This document shows positions 37,499-40,521 of a stretch of DNA of 40,521 nt, one piece after another; within the stretch, counting starts at the first letter, position 1, and every line of letters starts with the position of its first letter. Made by a program: the position numbers and the translations under genes. The DNA comes from Halioglobus sp. Its GTDB lineage: Bacteria; Pseudomonadota; Gammaproteobacteria; Pseudomonadales; Halieaceae. The stretch is taken from NCBI GenBank assembly GCA_029287595.1, contig JARFQU010000197.1, positions 1 through 40,521 on the forward strand. The letters are read 5' to 3'. The notes under the pieces are model-generated. The model was not told the origin of the DNA. It did no database searches and saw only the letters and a list, made by a program, of their open reading frames with translations.

Positions 37499-38529
37499 AG
37501 CTTACTTCCTTCTTTTGCTGTGAGGTGCCCAAACAGGCGCACCTGTACTTGAAATCCATTGCGTTGCGCCAGGTAGACGCTCGCTATATCGGTTAACCCC
37601 GTTTCGGCCGCCCAATGTCCCAGGTCCTGGGGATCGAATCCCAGCCACAGGTCGCCGCAGTTTTCCCGTGCCCAGCCCTGGTCGTGGCTGCACAGATCGG
37701 TGACCAGTAGCATGCCGCCAGGTGCCAGGTGGCTTGCCGCATCCCTGATCACCTGCCCGGGGGAAGGCGTATGGTGCAACACCATATTGATAACGACACA
37801 ATCTGCCTGCAGCCCCTGCAGTTTCCTGGTCGCGGTATCGCCGTGAATGAACTCAACGTTGTCCAGCCCCGCTTTCGCCACGTGCTCTCTTGCCTGGTCC
37901 AGCATTGTCACAGCATTATCCAGTGCCACCACACGCTTGAAACGCGGGCTAAGCTGTTCCAGGAAGGCGCCGTCTCCGGGTCCGACTTCCAGGGCGGTAT
38001 GGAAATTGGCCAGTGGCGCCTCGGCCAGTACCTGTGCCACCGTGTCTGCGTATTGCCCGTAGCTGGCGATCAGGTCCTGTTGTTGCCGAAACTTGTGCGC
38101 GTTGTCGCGAAAAAAGTCACGGGAGTTTTCCTCGCGTTGGCGATACAGTTGCTGCAGCCCTTCCTTTACAGGCGCCGGCAGTTCTATGCCGTCGACAGTT
38201 TCGAAGATACGGCTTTGCAGGGCCTCCAGTTCGGGGCGTTGGCCCAGTTCGCTACGGCGGTAAAAAATCGAGTTGCCCTCGCGCCTTGTGGCCACCAGGC
38301 CGGCGCTGGCCATGACCTTCAGGTGATGACTGAGGGCGGGCTGGCGAATACCGAAGAGGGCGCACAGCTCGGAGACACCGAAAGAGTCCTTGCGCAACAC
38401 GCGCAGCACCTGCAGGCGCAGCGGGTCCGCGCTGGCTTTGCACAGGGCGGCGAGGGCCGTCAGCTGCAGCTCTGCGCTGCACTGTTCCGGTGCGTCTGCC
38501 AAGGTGGCAACTGGGGCTGATGCGGTCAT
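37495..38529 (-). CDS. sahR: ArsR family regulator with SAM-methyltransferase-like sensor domain (SahR type)
   Basis: A 344-aa repressor. Residues about 20-100 are an ArsR winged helix ([31 protein letters not shown]; recognition part [12 protein letters not shown]). From about 165 comes a class I methyltransferase-fold domain with an intact glycine motif [15 protein letters not shown]. Published work names such proteins SahR: ArsR-type repressors of SAM-cycle genes that sense S-adenosylhomocysteine through a methylase-like domain. Its neighbours are exactly that regulon (metK, ahcY, metF), and a 24-bp palindrome lies 29 bases before its start. It is the first gene of the operon and probably represses itself. 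Whether it also methylates anything is unknown. Confidence 0.88.
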   Translation of the reverse strand: MTASAPVATLADAPEQCSAELQLTALAALCKASADPLRLQVLRVLRKDSFGVSELCALFGIRQPALSHHLKVMASAGLVATRREGNSIFYRRSELGQRPELEALQSRIFETVDGIELPAPVKEGLQQLYRQREENSRDFFRDNAHKFRQQQDLIASYGQYADTVAQVLAEAPLANFHTALEVGPGDGAFLEQLSPRFKRVVALDNAVTMLDQAREHVAKAGLDNVEFIHGDTATRKLQGLQADCVVINMVLHHTPSPGQVIRDAASHLAPGGMLLVTDLCSHDQGWARENCGDLWLGFDPQDLGHWAAETGLTDIASVYLAQRNGFQVQVRLFGHLTAKEGSKL

Positions 38530-38557
38530 GGCGGGGGAGTCTAGCAGGCCGTGGAGG

Positions 38558-38581
38558 CTATATCAAAATATTTTGATATAG
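38558..38581. promoter_or_regulatory. 24-bp perfect palindrome, candidate SahR operator
   Basis: The half-site CTATATCAAAAT is followed directly by its exact reverse complement. It is centred about 40 bases before the sahR ATG, where it would overlap the promoter. ArsR-family dimers bind such AT-rich palindromes. The assignment to SahR comes from position; the palindrome itself is certain. Confidence 0.8.
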
Positions 38582-38585
38582 ATTT

Positions 38586-38613
38586 AAGCCCGCACTACCC
38601 ATCGCGCGGGCTT
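38586..38613. other. Hairpin in the sahR-tkt spacer
   Basis: AAGCCCGC (38586-38593) pairs with GCGGGCTT (38606-38613) around a 12-base loop. It lies next to the palindrome in the divergent spacer, so it is not a terminator for either flanking gene. Its role is unknown. Confidence 0.4.
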
Positions 38614-38723
38614 CCCGTGGAAATTTCCTGCCTATTTGTTTGCCGTTCGCCCCTGCTTACGCGAAAATAGCGGCCCGTTTTGTCCCGTGGGCCTGTGCCC
38701 GACACCCCAGCCTGGAGAACCCG

Positions 38724-40521
38724 ATGTCTTCACCCCGCACTGAACTTGCCAACGCCATTCGCGCCCTGAGTATGGACGCCGTCCAGAAGGCCAACAGCGG
38801 CCATCCCGGTGCGCCCATGGGTATGGCGGATATTGCCGAAGTGCTGTGGAACGACTATCTCGTGCACAATCCCGCTAATCCTCACTGGCCCAACCGCGAT
38901 CGCTTCGTGCTCTCCAACGGCCACGGCTCCATGCTGCTCTATTCGCTGCTGCATCTCACCGGGTACGACCTGCCCATCGAGGAAATCGAGAATTTTCGCC
39001 AATTGCACAGCAAGACCCCGGGACATCCCGAATATGGCTATACCCCTGGCGTGGAGACCACTACCGGTCCCCTGGGGCAGGGCCTGGGTAATGCCGTGGG
39101 CATGGCCTTGGCGGAAAAAATCCTGGCGGACCAATTTAACCGGCCCGGTCACGATGTTGTGGACCATTACACCTATACCTTTGTTGGGGACGGCTGCCTG
39201 ATGGAAGGGATTTCTCACGAAACCTGCTCCCTGGCGGGTACCCTTGGGCTGGGCAAGCTGATTGCATTTTACGATGACAATGGTATATCCATCGACGGCG
39301 AGGTGGAGGGCTGGTTTACCGACGATACCCCGGCCCGTTTTCTCGCCTATGGCTGGCAGGTGATTGATAACGTCAATGGACACAGCCCCTCGGAAGTGAA
39401 AGCGGCCATCGAGGCGGCGCGCCACGAAAACGGCAGGCCCACCCTGATCTGTTGCAAAACCATAATTGGCAAGGGCGCGCCCAACAAACAGGGCTCAGAA
39501 TCCTGCCACGGCGCGCCACTGGGCGGCGACGAAATCGCCGCTACCCGGCTTGCACTGGGGTGGGATCATGCGCCCTTTGTCGTGCCCGCAAGCGTCTACG
39601 CCGGCTGGAATGCCCTGGACAAGGGTGCCAGCGCAGAGCTGGACTGGAACGAGGCCATGACCGCCTATACAGCGGCCTATCCGGAGCTGGCAGCGGAGTT
39701 GAGCCGGCGTCTTGCGGGTGAGCTGCCCGCCGATTTTTCCGCCCAGGCTGCGGCCTATATTGCCCGCTGCCAGGAAGAGGGTGAGAGTGTGGCATCGCGC
39801 AAGGCTTCCCAGAACTGCCTCAACGCCTACGGTCCCCTGCTACCCGAACTCCTGGGTGGCTCCGCCGACCTGGCGGGTTCCAACCTGACTATCTGGAGCG
39901 GATCAAGAGGTATCAGCAGGGACGACGCCAGCGGTAACTACCTCTATTACGGTGTGCGAGAGTTCGGCATGGCGGCGATCATGAATGGCATCGCCCTGCA
40001 CGGTGGGTTCATTAATTACGGTGCTACCTTCCTGGTCTTCATGGAGTACATGCGCAATGCGGTGCGCATGGCCTCGTTAATGAAGCAGCAGGCAATTTTT
40101 GTGTTTACCCACGATTCCATAGGCCTGGGAGAGGACGGCCCTACCCACCAGCCAGTGGAGCAGGTGGCATCGCTGCGTAACACACCGAATATGCATACCT
40201 GGCGGCCCTGTGACACGGTGGAGTCCGCGGTGGCATGGAAGGCGGCGATAGAACGCCGGGACGGCCCCACCTCCATGGTGTTTTCACGCCAGGGTCTGCC
40301 GCATCAGGACCGCAATAGCGATCAGGTCGGCGGCATTGCGCGGGGCGGCTACATTCTGCGTGATAGCCAGGCAAGCCCTGATGCGATCATTATCGCCACC
40401 GGTTCCGAAGTGCACCTGGCGATGGACGCGGCCGAGCGGCTGGAAGCATCGGGTACGCAGGTGCGGGTGGTCTCCATGCCCTGCACAGAAGTGTTTGAAG
40501 CGCAGGAGGCGGGCTATCGCG
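38724..40521 (+). CDS. tkt: Transketolase (3' end outside the window)
   Basis: Thiamine diphosphate enzyme of the pentose phosphate pathway, moving two-carbon units between sugar phosphates. The window holds 599 complete codons of about 665. The N-terminus [29 protein letters not shown] (as [19 protein letters not shown] and [10 protein letters not shown]) is canonical; [14 protein letters not shown] (about 153-166) is the TPP/Mg site with the GDG motif; [12 protein letters not shown] (about 471-482) belongs to the pyrimidine domain. GGAG lies seven bases before the ATG. It diverges from sahR. In many relatives tkt is followed by epd, pgk and fba, which would lie outside. Confidence 0.97.
   Translation, partial: MSSPRTELANAIRALSMDAVQKANSGHPGAPMGMADIAEVLWNDYLVHNPANPHWPNRDRFVLSNGHGSMLLYSLLHLTGYDLPIEEIENFRQLHSKTPGHPEYGYTPGVETTTGPLGQGLGNAVGMALAEKILADQFNRPGHDVVDHYTYTFVGDGCLMEGISHETCSLAGTLGLGKLIAFYDDNGISIDGEVEGWFTDDTPARFLAYGWQVIDNVNGHSPSEVKAAIEAARHENGRPTLICCKTIIGKGAPNKQGSESCHGAPLGGDEIAATRLALGWDHAPFVVPASVYAGWNALDKGASAELDWNEAMTAYTAAYPELAAELSRRLAGELPADFSAQAAAYIARCQEEGESVASRKASQNCLNAYGPLLPELLGGSADLAGSNLTIWSGSRGISRDDASGNYLYYGVREFGMAAIMNGIALHGGFINYGATFLVFMEYMRNAVRMASLMKQQAIFVFTHDSIGLGEDGPTHQPVEQVASLRNTPNMHTWRPCDTVESAVAWKAAIERRDGPTSMVFSRQGLPHQDRNSDQVGGIARGGYILRDSQASPDAIIIATGSEVHLAMDAAERLEASGTQVRVVSMPCTEVFEAQEAGYR

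Overview
The window looks like a chromosomal housekeeping segment of a free-living gammaproteobacterium, with no phage, IS element, CRISPR array, tRNA or rRNA gene visible. The gene content and local order recall Pseudomonas and its marine relatives: rph-(crc)-pyrE, coaBC-algC-argB, ftsYEX-rpoH, metXW with yggT-proC-yggS-pilTU, ruvX-yqgE-tonB-gshB, and sahR-metK-ahcY-metF. Base composition appears GC-rich, which produces many long antisense shadow frames. A marine Cellvibrionales/Halieaceae-like bacterium is my best guess, but it rests on synteny only.

Layout. 1-2310 (minus): yicC, gmk, rpoZ and the start of spoT. 2436-5653: rph (+), a degenerate ExoIII-family protein resembling Crc (-), pyrE (+) and a secreted DUF4124-like coiled-coil protein (+). 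5664-11293 (minus): coaBC, a long membrane-anchored phosphomannomutase/phosphoglucomutase, argB and slmA; dut is missing from its usual place. 11395-14007 (plus): radC, rpmB-rpmG with promoter and terminator, mutM and an unknown membrane protein. 14049-15203 (minus): rsmD, coaD. 15283-20221 (plus): ftsY-ftsE-ftsX (overlapping), rpoH, a DUF423 gene and trmB. 20256-20334: a long perfect inverted repeat. 20447-26557 (minus): yggS, proC, yggT, metX, metW, a DUF4426 gene, rdgB and hemW, many with 1-base stop/start overlaps. 26691-28909 (plus): pilT-pilU. 28906-31873 (minus): gshB, tonB-like, yqgE, ruvX. 32014-33267 (plus): a membrane-anchored esterase. 33270-38529 (minus): sahR-metK-ahcY-metF-rsmE, a methyl-cycle operon. 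38724-end (plus): tkt, cut by the window edge.

The most striking signals are regulatory. Upstream of rpoH (heat-shock sigma factor) there is a perfect 27-bp CIRCE element, the operator of the HrcA repressor. It overlaps the -10 region of a near-consensus sigma-E (RpoE) promoter. This predicts that envelope stress activates rpoH while HrcA, controlled by GroEL, represses it. Upstream of sahR lies a 24-bp perfect palindrome that probably is the SahR operator controlling the S-adenosylmethionine cycle operon. The rph-pyrE interval holds a Crc-like protein whose nuclease active site is largely lost. Between trmB and hemW is a 28-bp perfect inverted repeat around a 23-nt loop, either a strong two-way terminator or a dispersed palindromic element. 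No interval without a gene exceeds 300 bases; the longest are 4042-4306, 568-800 and 20222-20446.
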